DNA from: Taenia hydatigena
Lineage: Eukaryota; Platyhelminthes; Cestoda; Cyclophyllidea; Taeniidae
Reading direction: 5' to 3'
Assembly: GCA_036345935.2 (NCBI GenBank)
Contig: JADWOT020000006.1
Span: forward strand, 21,344,967 to 21,408,966
Length of the DNA stretch: 64,000 bases
Of the stretch, positions 1-11,581 are shown one piece after another (position 1 is the stretch's first letter; each line of letters begins with the position of its first letter). The notes under the pieces are model-generated. The model saw nothing but the letters and a program-made list of their open reading frames with translations, did not search any database and had not been told where the DNA came from. The position numbers and the translations under genes are program-made.

Positions 1-443
1 AAATGCCTCAACCCACAATGGCGGCTGAGACAACAAGAAGCCGTCAAATCCACTTAGAAATGCCAACGCACAAGCTTTTAAAATACAGTGTTCGCATATT
101 TTCCATATTACTGAGCCAATGCGAGCCTCACACCGGCAAGGATCTAACATATTTCGTGTGCTCTAAAACAGTAAAAAGCTAAAAACAAACTTTTGGTGAG
201 CGATAGGAGTAAAATGGCATTTTTTGCATGCGTCAACAACATAGTTCGCGTCTATCGTGGAATGTGTGCTTTATTCTGTTTCTGCCTCTCACCTTCTCCA
301 ATTCTGAAAGGATATCTGTAGCACCGATTGTGTGCTTAAGACAATTAGAAAACATGCTCCATGTTACACCCATATCGCGCCATATTCCCATACACTAGTG
401 TAACATTCAGCTAACCTTGCTTAAAGCAATAGGTTTGCAAAGC
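1..443. other. No feature recognised
   Basis: Left edge of the window. No conserved exon, RNA gene or repeat was recognised. It lies just beyond the end of the proline-rich reading frame on the minus strand. Confidence 0.3.
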
Positions 444-1136
444 TTACGAGATATTGGGTTTGCTTTTGGCCTTTGACTCTGTCCATAATGCACTCGAACC
501 AGAAGGCCAATTCCACGACCTGTGGACCGAAATGTCATTGTCTGGAGAAGTGCTGCACTTCATTCTGGATTCGCTACTGAGTCTGTGTGCAAAAGTAGAT
601 AATCTAAAGTTTGGATTTCCACCTTGCGCTAGCGGACATGGATCACTGTCATCGAGTGGAGGGGATGCTGCTGTCACTGCGGTTGTCTTCTCTTGCGCCC
701 TTAAATTGCTGATTTCGCCCAATCGAATCCTTCTTGGGACAGGCGGAGGAATGTCAGCGCGCGTCCTTGCATTATCTTTGGGCAAAGATACCTGAGAATT
801 TAGATCCTGGAGGCAGGGAGAAGCCGCTGTCACTGCTGATTTCTTCTCAGGCATCCTAATATTGCTGAATTCGCCCAATCGAATCCTTCTTGGGACAGGC
901 GGAGGACTGCCAACGCGTGTCCCTGCATTATCTTTGGGCAAAGGTACGTGAATATTCAGATCCTGGAGGCAGAGAGAAGCCGCTGTCTTCACATGCGCCC
1001 TTAAATTGTTGATTTCTCCCAGTGGACCCCGCCGTGAAGCAGACATGGCACTATTAGCAGCCAAATGGTGTCTGTTGGAATTCTCTCTGTTACTGCGAAT
1101 GGACAAAGGATGCTTAGTGCCATCAGCGCACGGCAA
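444..1136 (-). CDS. Proline-rich reading frame with 52-aa tandem repeats (possible exon)
   Basis: An uninterrupted minus-strand frame of about 230 codons. It holds two full 52-residue repeats, encoded by 156-bp tandem units (the shared core lies at 721-750 and 877-906), plus partial units at both sides. Each unit carries PPPVPRR, which fits a class II SH3-ligand pattern (PxxPxR), and a LPKDNA motif. No domain was recognised. The frame has no clear ATG at its start, so it is either an internal or terminal exon or a chance open repeat. It lies about 490 bp downstream of the last exon of the RING/RRM gene ending at 1625, but the splice phases I tried did not join it in frame. Low confidence that it is translated. 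Confidence 0.35.
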   Translation of the reverse strand: MPCADGTKHPLSIRSNRENSNRHHLAANSAMSASRRGPLGEINNLRAHVKTAASLCLQDLNIHVPLPKDNAGTRVGSPPPVPRRIRLGEFSNIRMPEKKSAVTAASPCLQDLNSQVSLPKDNARTRADIPPPVPRRIRLGEISNLRAQEKTTAVTAASPPLDDSDPCPLAQGGNPNFRLSTFAHRLSSESRMKCSTSPDNDISVHRSWNWPSGSSALWTESKAKSKPNIS

Positions 1137-1624
1137 ATACTTTTCCCAAAATTCAAGTTACACTCCGACTGCACCATCTGTCGGGTACCATGCTGTACTC
1201 AATACGCCATAATCGGAGACATGTTGGTGGAACTCTGCGAACACCCATGCAAGCAATCACCATCACTACTAGTGTATTTCCCTTTCACACTTCTCCTCAG
1301 ATGCTCTTTAAATCGTCTATCAGTCTAAAATGTTATTTAATGACACGTAATGACGATAACTACGAACCTGAAAAAGGGTTCCAAACGGCTTTGACATGCA
1401 AACTTACTTCTAAAATTTGCAGTGATAAATCCCCTAAGACACATGAGGCGGCGAAGCCAAAAGAAAAAAAATCAGAAAGTGGTATCTGACAGCAACAAGG
1501 GGTTGGCATGTTTTCCGTCAGGTGAATTTAGCGGCGGGCTCACAGCATTGACGAGACTTCAATTTATGCTGAACACCACAAATTAAAAACCTGAAGTTGG
1601 TTACCGAACTCTAGAAGGAAGCTT
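1137..1624. other. Spacer, nothing recognised
   Basis: Between the stop of paralogue A and the proline-rich frame. Several short overlapping frames occur on the plus strand, but none shows a conserved domain. A Cys-rich stretch near 1170-1260 was considered as a RING and rejected. Confidence 0.3.
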
Positions 1625-4600
1625 CTACTGAAACTTGTATGATCCATCTATAAAGGTCATAGGCTTTGCAAGTAGCGAGCGAGTTATGGAGTGAAGGTGA
1701 ATAGAATAAGTGCTTGCGTACTTCCTTTTATGATCCTCAGGCAGGAAGACACGAAGTTGCAAACCCTTGAGGCGAGGTGGATCTGCAGCCATTGCCATTT
1801 GCAGCGCCTTTGCGGTGGAAAATGCTACAAAAGCTCTGTGCAAATTTTCTTCCACTCTCACTCTGATGACTGCACCGAATCGACCAAAGAGACTGCGGAT
1901 GTCGTTCGCATTTGGGACAGGTGGAAGACCATCGACCACCAACTGGTGATCAGTGGTGGTTTCGTTGTACTCCGCATTGTTTCTGCAAATAAACGAATGG
2001 CGTTTAGATTCACTAAAATATAACTTAGAGTGTAGCGGTATCAGTAAAAGATATTTCGAATCTCTCAAATGCAAAATATCAAATAACAGTTCACTCTTAG
2101 ATTTGCGACACCTTTTAAACAAAAGTGCGGATAAAAGACCAAACCCACTTGGCCATAGAAGTGACTGCTGACATCTTTTTCCCTCGCCTCCTCTTCCTCC
2201 TATTCTGCCCCTTTTCCATCTTCCGCAATCTGAAAGGCTCCAACCTCACTGGATTACCATCAATGAAATGCGGGCAGTCCGTTAGTGCTCGATTGGCACC
2301 CTCCATTTCCAGGAAGGTCACAACGCCGCTGCCTTTCGACATGTGAGTCTCACGGTCGCGCCAGATACAGCATTTTGTAACAACACCGTATTGAGCAAAA
2401 TATTTTTGCAACTGATCCTGCGTTTGGTTTTGACGAAGTCCGCCTACGTATAACTGCACCGAAGAAGCTGCTGAGGAGGTGGCCTTGTTGACAGTGGTGG
2501 TGAGGGTTCTGCTGCCAAGCACACACACACACACACAATCAAAGCACATCAAATTATTGTTGCTGGCGCATCAAATCTTCTTGTTTTCTTCTAATACTTT
2601 GTTTTGACTTATCAATATCTGCTTTCTTATTAATTTCATAAGTGAATAATTGAAATCTTCACGTAACACTTGCCTCTTGTCTTTAATGTCGTTGCCCAGA
2701 TCATCACAAATGAGGAAGTTGAAGTCATTCAAGTGTCGATTAATCTGAGTAGTGACAAAACAAATTATCACTTGGCTATAGTTTATTTTTACGACTTCCT
2801 CCCATGTAATGGCAGTCCTCTTCACTCTGGCATGTTAAGTTTGAGGTTGTGCTTTGGGGGCCTTACGCACCCTTATTTTAATGTTAATTGACACTAATTA
2901 CCTCAATCTTGTAAAATTCCGCCTCTCTACATAGCATTTAATCCTTTTTATGCTATTGTGAAAAAATGAACCTTTAGGGAAAGACTTGGAATGTTAAAGC
3001 TTTAAAAATTACTTTGTAAAACACTCCGTCCTCTTAATATGAATGGTAAGGCTTACTAAACCCATTCATTTAATGCTAAATCAGTGCCTACAGAGCCTGC
3101 TAAAAATATCACTATGTCTGAGCTAAAAAGGCTGTATACGAGGTAGAATGGAAGAAAGCGACATCTCTCCTCAGACTACCTTCGGGAATCAAACAACCTC
3201 ACCACTTAAATCCCACTTCTGGATGTGCACTTGCAATTGCACACTCAAACACGCATATGCAGGTGTGTTTGATGACCTACCTTGATGATTAGATCAGACA
3301 CTTGCGTCTGTGTTATGGGCAGAGGTTTTAAGTTTTTTATCGCCTCATCCAAGAGCGTGGCCTCGCGAGTCAGCTGCTCCAACCACTTCCGACTCGCCAA
3401 TGTGTTTTGCATATCCTACAATCGAGAAGGTCTAAGTGAAGCGAGGGATGAAAAGGGTGAAAAGGACAGGTAGGAAGAGGGCAAATTAGAATGTGCAGAC
3501 AATGTTTATTGTCACTCACTGCGACCAATTTTAACGACGCGTAGATATCTTGTGCTTCTTTCACTTCGGTGAAAAGTTTTGCTATACGCCGTGCGAGTTC
3601 GCTTAAGCTCTCGTAGCTTTTCTCATTCATCTTCTCCAGTTTAACCAGAGCACCATCCAGAGCAGTGTTTGCCGCCAGGCTCATCTGCTTTACGGCTGCA
3701 TTCAAGGCAGCAGTAATTTCATTCTTTGTCGAGGATTTGGACCTCTGTGACATCAAAATCTTCTTGTTCCGAGAGAGGTCATTCAACTTGGTTTGCAGCA
3801 TCAAACGGTACTGCGAAAATGAAAGGACGATTTCATTAGAATTGAGTTGACCTCCTCACTCTCCAATGAAAGTGAGAATTTAGTGGGCGTTAACCGGCTA
3901 TAGTGTATGACGTCAAGTTGTTTGACCCCTTGCATTTGGTTAACTACCAAACTACCTTTGTTGCATTAAGTTCAGTCATTTACACACACAACACCTTCCT
4001 CAATTTTCGCACAATGCAGTTCCTAGCGCAGTAAATAGAGGGCCGCAGAATTAGCTATCTACAGATGCGTGTTTCATGGTTTTCAGGAAAGAGTGAAACC
4101 TTGCGCGGCTTTTTATCCCTCACCTGATGCTTCCGAGAGAGCTCTTCATTACACTCTTGCTTGCGATTAAGCTTCTGCGTCTGCTTTTGATCCTGATTTC
4201 GTCCTCTCTTCCAGGCGAGCTGGCTGAGCTTCGCTGCAATAGCGAAGTTTGGACTCAAGTCAGCCACCTGGAATACCGCAAGACAGTAGATGCAACGCAC
4301 TCTCATGGCTCCCGTCGGCGACAGCAGGCAGGGTCGCAGGCAAAACGTGTGTCCGCATGGCAGACTGTGGGGATCACTCATCCTTCTCGGCACAATGGAA
4401 AGCACAAACAAGATTTTCTACTTCGTTACGGAGGCATGTGATCACCTCCATCAGGTCCGACAAGGCAATCAAGCCAATCAAACGCACACACACGCATGTA
4501 AACTTAATGCTCAGCAGTGTGGCTATTCCAATCTATCTCCACTGACACTACTATAAGGAAGCCTTTGTGCGAGTAAATACTTGCGGCATTGTAGGAGTAA

Positions 4601-4925
4601 GAAAGTCGTACAAATGGCTTATTACTGAATTATGTGGAGCCACACCTTCTCTACTGCAGTCTTTCTATCTCCTGTATAACTAAGACTCTACAGAATTCAT
4701 GCATAAACTTGAATGACACATCTCTCTATGCATGACCTCCAAGCTGAATCACTCTGATTTACTCGGATGAGTGGCAGTTACTTAGTAAAGAAATACAACT
4801 CTGCTCTCATTCCCTGTTTTTACTAAGCACTCTCCTCGTGCCACAAGAAAAAGATTATTTTTAAGGCAGATAACTCACAATTTCTTGCACACTCCACAAA
4901 TCAGATCCCCGTTAATCGAATTCAT
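1625..4925 (-). CDS. TRIM-like RING/coiled-coil protein with two RRMs (paralogue A)
   Basis: Seven-exon model, 507 aa: 4925-4879, 4385-4124, 3810-3520, 3415-3281, 2744-2674, 2508-2149, 1982-1625; all phases agree. Exon 1 supplies the first RING cysteine pair (CGVC) and exon 2 the rest (CGHTFCLRPC then CIYC). Exon 2 ends at a GTGAGG donor after a Gln/Lys-rich linker, so the B-box-like finger of its sisters is missing. Exons 3-4 (about residues 104-245) are helical, coiled-coil-like. RRM A (about 286-362) has RNP2 LYVGGL but a degenerate RNP1; a second RRM follows (about 403-477). The RRM B exon of the 36-40 kb sister is absent, and because that exon is symmetric (phase 2 at both ends) the frame survives. 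The exon 5 donor is GCAAGT, a GC-AG intron supported by phase. Likely role, by inference: RNA-directed ubiquitin ligase. The terminal extension after RRM C is uncertain. Confidence 0.7.
2520..2537. repeat. (CA)n microsatellite
   Basis: Short CA run in the intron just before the RRM A exon of paralogue A. Confidence 0.9.
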
Positions 4926-4949
4926 CGTTCTGGTACACCTTCCTCCGAT

Positions 4950-5040
4950 CAAGTGGCAGGGTGTGGCTCACACCACATCCTTGAGCCACATCTATGCTTT
5001 GGCGGCGTAACCAATCAGCGCGATGCCCTGTCACAATTTA
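4950..5040 (-). promoter_or_regulatory. Promoter-proximal block of paralogue A with CCAAT box
   Basis: CCAAT at 5011-5015 lies 86 bp upstream of the ATG at 4925, within GTAACCAATCA. The same GTAACCAATCA string precedes the genes at 32.3 and 40.2 kb. A second shared stretch (CTTCCTCCGATCAAGTG on the plus strand, about 4942-4958) recurs upstream of the 18.2 kb gene and includes an Ets-like GGAA core in the sense direction. The conservation is visible; the function is inferred. Confidence 0.5.
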
Positions 5041-8000
5041 ACTGGTTTATAAGCTTGGCACACACGATCCAACCGAGGTTCTAACCAAGTGAACAGTCAT
5101 TTAGCCTGAGTGATAGCTCCACCTCTGTCTCTCCCTCGCCCTACAGATGCGATGTGTTGAAAATCGCGTAGATGGGAATGCCTCAACTCACTTTCGCAGC
5201 ATCACTCATTAGTCTCGTGATGGCGTGTAGCCAAGGCGAAGACAAGGTAGGTGTCTGTGCAAGGTGAGGAGCAGTATTTTTAATACAAGGCACAGGCATA
5301 TAAGGATAGTGATGCCGGTGGTGATGGTTACCTCAAGATCTCATCTGTGAAATATTTCTCCTCTCTTCTTTTTAAAAGCACCACCCACAATGATTCCGCT
5401 TGTGTCGCATGCAGCTGGATATTCTTAATTTGACAATGCCTGTTTGTCTCTTTTCGAAAATGTTTGGTACATTTTGATACCATTTGTCGTTAAAGTAACA
5501 CACATTTACATGCTCTTCCTTTTGTGTTAGCTATACACCTGAAAACAAGGTAAATACGCTCTCCGTACACCTTCCATCCATCTCAAGTTGATGTACTTGT
5601 GGGTGAGATTGGTATAAAATATATTGGGCGCCCTAAAGTAGTCACGAGGCATTATCAACTCTTGGTAAAACCCCTTTGGTCAAGTTCAGCTGCTTTTGAT
5701 GTTAGGTAGAGTCCACTCTTGCTAAGGTTCATTGATATTTTATTATTTTGAGCGCTGCTATTCACTCTAATGGCGACTGCAAACGTGTTTTCCCGACAAG
5801 ACCAGTGTGAAGAATCCGAGATTGAGACGGCCATTCTATTGTGTGTCTGAGCGAAGTCCTCAGTGATCCACAGTAGGAGACTTCCTTTCGTGATGTTAAT
5901 TCGTAACGCGAAGCTTGTAAATTGAGAAGTGGACTGTCCCAGTAGAGTGAATCGTCTTACAGCAACAAAAGATGCAACACCTGGATTAACCTTGGAAAAC
6001 ACAATGGCCTCTAAGCAAAGCCCAAAGATGCATTTTGAAGGGCTTCAATTCGTCGACTTTTACAGACATTAAAGCTCATTTCTCCAGGCTCAGATTCAGA
6101 TCGGCTACTGATTGCGGTTTTACATACGTTTCCTTAGGAAACGATTGAGGTTAATACCAAAAAAACCTACTTAATCGTCGTTAGCTGGACTCGCATTTTG
6201 ATGTTATCTTCTGAACGGAATTCGAAAATCTGTCCGCCTTTACCTGGAGCATAATTTATGTTTCGATTGAGTTGAAGGGAAGGAGGATGCTACCTAGCTC
6301 TAACAATCTGCATTCCTCTAATAGTAATTCCTTAAGGTCTTAATTAGTGGTAGTCACATTCGCTTAATACTAGACAATAGAGCAATCCCAGATCAAACCA
6401 AGCAGATAATCGGGCAATACAGGTAAGAAAGGAGTGAAGGTGACTATGACTGGATTGTCCTTGTCTCATCAGTAAGAAAATGCTATTTAAAACACAGTAT
6501 TTTGGATAATCAAGTGCCACAGAATTTGTGATTGCTTACTCAACGATGGCTGGCTCCAATGAAAACGGTTAGAGTGAAGTCCGACTGCTAGAATGGACAA
6601 CCTTATTTGACTTCAGCTGATTAATCTAGACCACGTTTTAGCGAATGAACCATTTGTTGTGTAAACGCGTTGAGTATGTGCTGTTAAAACAAACGTGCTG
6701 TAATAACTGCAGCAGTATACCTGCCAAACGAGGATCGTATACGACATATGCCATTGATCACAATGGAGTGTATCGTGGGACAGAAGTTCGCATTCACCAC
6801 GGCTGCAAAGCTCTAATATCGCACTAATCGCATAATGACTATGGCGGAATTTCAAGTATTCAACTTGAAGCCTAGACAATTTCGCAATAAGCATCACCTT
6901 CTGCTGCATATGGACATTTAGGTATGATAATTTAGTTCTGATACGGCCGCGGTGTTAACGATTGATTGCGTTGGAGATTGCACGTTTCGTGCAGTAAATC
7001 CCATCTTTTGATGCTTTGATGCTCCACTTCCAATGGAGGTGACGGCATCTGACTACCATGAACGTCACTATTCCGTGAACTTTATTCGATTTTTCAACTC
7101 CGGTTTATCATTCCAAGTCTCTAAAACAGAAATTATGAGGCATGATGAAATTATGGCATTGGTGACAGCCGTAGCGGACACTCGTGTTCTCAGTGGTCGA
7201 GTTTTGACTAGAACATTCAGTTTGAGATCCAGATGAATGTAAAGGATACGCATAGATGTCCAAAGAAAGGGATTGAGCACTCGTCTACCTCACGTACTAA
7301 ACCAATTTTGCCTTCCAGATTTCATTGCTTGAGTACGCACTTTGAGTCAGTGTCGGGTTTATTTGATTTGTCTTTCCAAACACGTGCCAATTTTTCCCGC
7401 ATAAAAATTTTTGCTGGAAATATGTGTTTTTGTTTGTAAACTCTTCCGCCTTCTTTGCTAAAAGAAGACAGATGGAAGATGGAGTAGAATGCGTTGTCAA
7501 GTATAGTGCAAAATGCACAAACAAATAAGCAAATAAATAAATAAACCTGACAGTAGACACATGCGTGGAAAAAGTAGTGCGCGTTTTTTCACCTTTAAAG
7601 GAATTTAAGTAGGCAGATTAGAAACAGACGAGTGTAATGGCGACAAAGAGCAAGTCAGAGAGAGCTACACTCTAAACTTCACATTGAGCTTTGGGAAACG
7701 ACGAGGTGAAGCATGAGACAGCAGAGGAGTGAAGACCAAAAAGTAGTAAAATCTGTACAAAGCTGATCTAGTACACAAAAGTTTGCGAGCGAGCGAATTT
7801 CTCTTACGGCAACGAATAAACCCGGCTCATGAGCGTGTAGATGTGGAGGAATGAATGGAAGGTCTTCGCGAAATAAATAATCTCCCTTCTTTTAGGTCCC
7901 TCAAAACACGGAATCACAGAACTGGAAAATGTGATTAATTAGATGCAAGAATAAGTACGTCTACTTACTTGAATGACGCAAGATGCAAATGTATGAAAAG

Positions 8001-9178
8001 AGACTGTCAGGTGAAAAAGTACTAAAGGAGGATGAGGCTCGCTGCAGGGAAGTAGCCTCGCTTTATTTAGTGGTAAACGTTACTAAACCAGCACCCTCAT
8101 AGCTCCAAACGGATACAGGGTGCAGCAGGATTGTTCACTCAATCTTGGGCATCTACCATACACACACACGTCCATAATGCGGCGATTGACCCATTGCCGC
8201 TAAAAATGCATTGTGAATGGCTATAGAGCAACAAATTGAATGCATCAACCATCTGAGAACGCGTTTATTTAAATATAGAAGACAAGGGCAGAAAATGGAT
8301 CTTTGGAGCATGCGCCACTTCGCAAATCATTTAGCTATACAAACAAACAACTAGAAGTAGTTTTGCTTTACCCTCGTCAATAAGCATTAGATCAGTAGAA
8401 TTGGATTACAATGCCACAGCTCTGCTTTAAGTGCATTTAAGAAGTGGAAAAGCTTTAGCAGGTCTTAGGTGATAGCATTACTAAGGGAAATAAAACACTT
8501 GACATTGAAATTCCACTCGTAGCCATCACGCCATATGCGATTAGTGCATCCCAAATCGGAGTCACGAGGGCATTGAAAAAGTATTACTTGGATGGTTAGG
8601 CAAATGCAATGCATTTCCACACTACAATCACCAAACTAATTTAAGGGTGCCTCCATCGCATCCAAGTAGGGTGGAGTTACTCTAGGGCCAATGAAGCATT
8701 GGAGTGAGCATCAAACTAATTGCATGCTGATTAGCCAAGGACGGGTACGTCTTTGGACCCCATGCACCAGCAGCCCTCACTTTAAGGCACATAGCGCTTA
8801 GTTAAGGAAAGAAGTTGAAACTCAAATAAAGGAGCATTTAGAATTTGCAAGAATGCGTTATGTTTTCGCAGAGGAATTTGGGAAACGAGGGCACAAATGG
8901 ACTTGGGAAAGTGAGCACGTGGGTCGAGGAAGAGCAGCGGAACAGCTGGCAATGCCAGGAAGCAATGAATTACCGGTTTTTTGACAGCGTTTGGTCTTTC
9001 ACATGATTTATTTTAATCAGTGCAGTTAGTTGAAGACATCGTGCCGACGATTGTCAACATTACATTCATTCAAATACGTGACCTAACGCGGACGCAAATG
9101 ATATCCAGCATGGGCAGCTCTATGGGGAGTCTGAAAAATAGAAAGCCAGGCCAGCACTCAGAAAGAAGAATGCAATCA
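5041..9178. other. Long intergenic region, nothing recognised
   Basis: About 4 kb of AT-rich sequence with only short chance frames. None (for example 6002-5655 on the minus strand) has a recognisable motif or convincing splice signals. Small unrecognised exons cannot be excluded. Confidence 0.3.
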
Positions 9179-9364
9179 TGTAGCGTCCTGAGGCTCCCTC
9201 GAAGGCAAAAGAAGGCAGAATGCTAGGGTAGAATATATATATTCAACGGACAGAGGGAAATAGGCTGCTGGCATGGCCCGGAGGCCAGTCCACGCAGCTG
9301 GGGCATTACAGCCACCTCTGTGTCCTTCACCGAAACCGGTAGTTACAACAAACAAAGTACTACA
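9179..9364. mobile_element. LTR-like element copy 1 (TGTAG...CTACA)
   Basis: About 186 bp, beginning TGTAGCGTCC and ending AAAGTACTACA, with an internal AT-rich TATA-like run. It matches the copies at 21138, 22139, 52432, 58618 and 59325. Ends are TG...CA as in LTRs. No target duplication is visible at this copy. Confidence 0.7.
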
Positions 9365-9750
9365 AATTAACGTAAAGGATTCGAAAATGTATGATCAGTC
9401 TATCGTACTTTGCCTTTAAAAGGCATAAAAGTATTGTTCCCGAGCTGTTCAAAGAAGGGCTGAAAAATGAACGTAGAACACATTAATAAAAATTTCTACA
9501 GCAAAAATCATGGAGTTCGATATTTCAGACTGCTCAAATAGATAACAATGATAAATCAGTATCAAATTTTCTATGCTTTTTGATAAACAGTAAGAAAGTT
9601 ATGATCACGAAAACATCGGTGACTTTGACAGATTGTGGAGTAAAATGTAGTGAACCAAATGTGCGTCAGATCATGTGACAATAGAGGAATAAAAAATTAT
9701 TCCGAATAACACTCAAAGCCTGATTGTCTAATTGGCAGGACCCGATTTAT
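9365..9750. other. Spacer, nothing recognised
   Basis: AT-rich sequence between the LTR-like repeat and the promoter region of the inverted pseudogene. No feature recognised. Confidence 0.3.
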
Positions 9751-9826
9751 GTCAAGTGCGTCAAGCCTTAGTTACGCCTAACACTGCAAACAAGGATTTG
9801 ATGAATTGAAACAATGCCTCGTGGTG

Positions 9827-9831
9827 ATTGG
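9827..9831 (+). promoter_or_regulatory. Inverted CCAAT box of the 9.9 kb pseudogene
   Basis: ATTGG about 75 bp upstream of the pseudogene ATG at 9906, in the string GTGATTGGTTAGA. It corresponds to the CCAAT elements of the intact paralogues, so the duplicated segment brought its promoter along. Confidence 0.45.
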
Positions 9832-9905
9832 TTAGACTGCCATTAAGCGTGACAGATATGAATGGCAAGAGTGCTTGCCAGTTTGAAACTGCGATGTGAT
9901 CAGCG

Positions 9906-11581
9906 ATGGCTAAAACTGACGCAGAGGTCGTTTGTGGAGTGTGCACAAAGACAAGAGTTGTTAGTGTAAAATGAGACCTTTCATTGTAATACAAATGGGG
10001 CGCAATAAAACAGGGCGACACTGTTTGAGAGTCAAAGTAATATTTTTTGCCACCTTATCTGTGAAGTTTATCACAGTCATGTGCTTACTCACACAAAAAT
10101 ATACCCCTAGAGCAGTGGCTGTGGAGGCGAATCAAAGTAACCATACTGATTCAAGAAAGATAACCTAAAGATATGCTCCATTTTAAGGTCAGAATGCCAA
10201 ACATCAAGAAAATGAGCACATTTCCGTGCAACAAATCAGTGAACTTTGCTTGTATTTTCCATTGTGCCGAGAAGGATGAGAGACCCCTACCTCCTGCCAT
10301 GCGGGCACACGTTCTGCTTGAGACCCTGCCTGCTGTCCCACACCAAAGCCGTGACAGCGCGCTGCATCCATTGTCACGCGACGTTCGATGTGACTGAGCT
10401 GCGCCCCAACTACACCATTGAAGCGAAGCTCTCTCCCCTCTCATCGCAACAGAGGCAGGAGCAAGATCAGAAGCTGAAACGGCAAGCGGAGAACAATGGA
10501 GAGTGCGTTAAGGTGACATCGACTGGTGGACAGAAAACCAGCGAAGCTCCTTGTCCTCCTGTGCGTTGCAGCACCTGTAGAAGACCAGTCGAAGCGAAAG
10601 AATTGGACATTTGCTATCACTGTCATCACAACATCTGCCAACAGTGCCGTGGGAAACACCGCGACAATGTAAGCATCGGTGATTATTGCATTTTAGCTCC
10701 AGTGGTACACATTCTTTGACTATTTGTATGCATTCATAGTGGCGAAGGACGGTTCTGCTTCCACAGAAAAAGCATGAAGTTGGATTCGCAGTAGATGAAG
10801 AACGTTTACCGTTTGTTCAGCTGTTGTAAATGTCTTTGATCTGCTTGTGGCACGGTTTATTTGAACCATTTATCCAAGGCGTTAAGGAAGTCAAGCTGTC
10901 GCATGGAGTTAAAATTCCGTCTCTCATTTCTTCCTCCATGCAGTTCAGCCGGCTGGTCCTTGTGAATTTTAATGCCCTCTCCATCTATAAAGCTATGTTT
11001 GTGGTTGGCAGTTGGACCGCAATAGGAGTGAGTTGCGACAGCGATTCGCTCAGCGCAGTGCTGTCACTGACTGCTACATTGTGCTGGGCTTCAAGGCTAA
11101 GGAGTTGAGGCAAAGGAAGTGCCACAAGCAGTAAGACAAAGGTAAATGAAATCTGAATTCGTCGACTCCACAGCAGACCTTGAGCGACTACTTCTCTCAG
11201 TACGGAACAGTCACAAGTGTCAACCTGGTACCAGGTCGTGGTCGTAAAAAGCCACAAGGCTTTGCCTTGGTAAGCATGAGCACACCACAGGAAGTGGAGG
11301 CCGTTCTCAAGGCGCGTCCTCATCAACTCTGCGGGAATGTCATCATCGTTCAACGTACATCTGCACGAGCTTCAAGGTGAGCTGTACTGCCAATGCAGCA
11401 GTGTGATGCATATTTTAGTGAATCTAACTGCTCAATGTGTCCATTGGCAGAAAAGCGGCGCCTTCCACTGGCGACAAAGCGGGACATCGGCTGGTTGTTC
11501 ACGATCTTCCACTTCAGACCAGTAAGAAGAGCATCAAATGATGTGGATCTTCGTGTCTCCTTGCCAGATGAGCATGGTTGA
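9906..11581 (+). pseudogene. Inverted partial copy of the 36-40 kb RING/RRM gene
   Basis: Recognisable pieces in order: exon 1 (9906-9952, donor changed from GTGAG to AAGAG), RING/B-box exon (10272-10668, same 397-bp length as its source), the first about 37 bp of the coiled-coil exon (from 10944), then about 180 bp of unrelated sequence, the 3' part of the RRM B exon (about 11155-11376), its intron (74 bp, one difference from the source) and the RRM C exon (11451-11581) with a 128-bp deletion that shifts frame into a stop. Second coiled-coil exon, linker exon and RRM A are missing. Near identity including introns and the 5' flank shows a recent inverted duplication or gene conversion with 36035-40169. 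Broken donor, deletions and frameshift argue against a full-length product, though a RING/B-box-only peptide could still be made. Confidence 0.8.

Noticed and set aside
1170..1260. Cys-rich plus-strand stretch resembling a RING finger
   Set aside because: Ligand spacing does not fit RING or B-box and the surrounding frame has no other domain.
444..1624. Joining the proline-rich frame to paralogue A as a last exon
   Set aside because: The candidate donor after RRM C leaves phase 2, while the acceptor near 1140 needs another phase.
5655..6002. 115-codon minus-strand frame
   Set aside because: No motif and no supporting splice sites.
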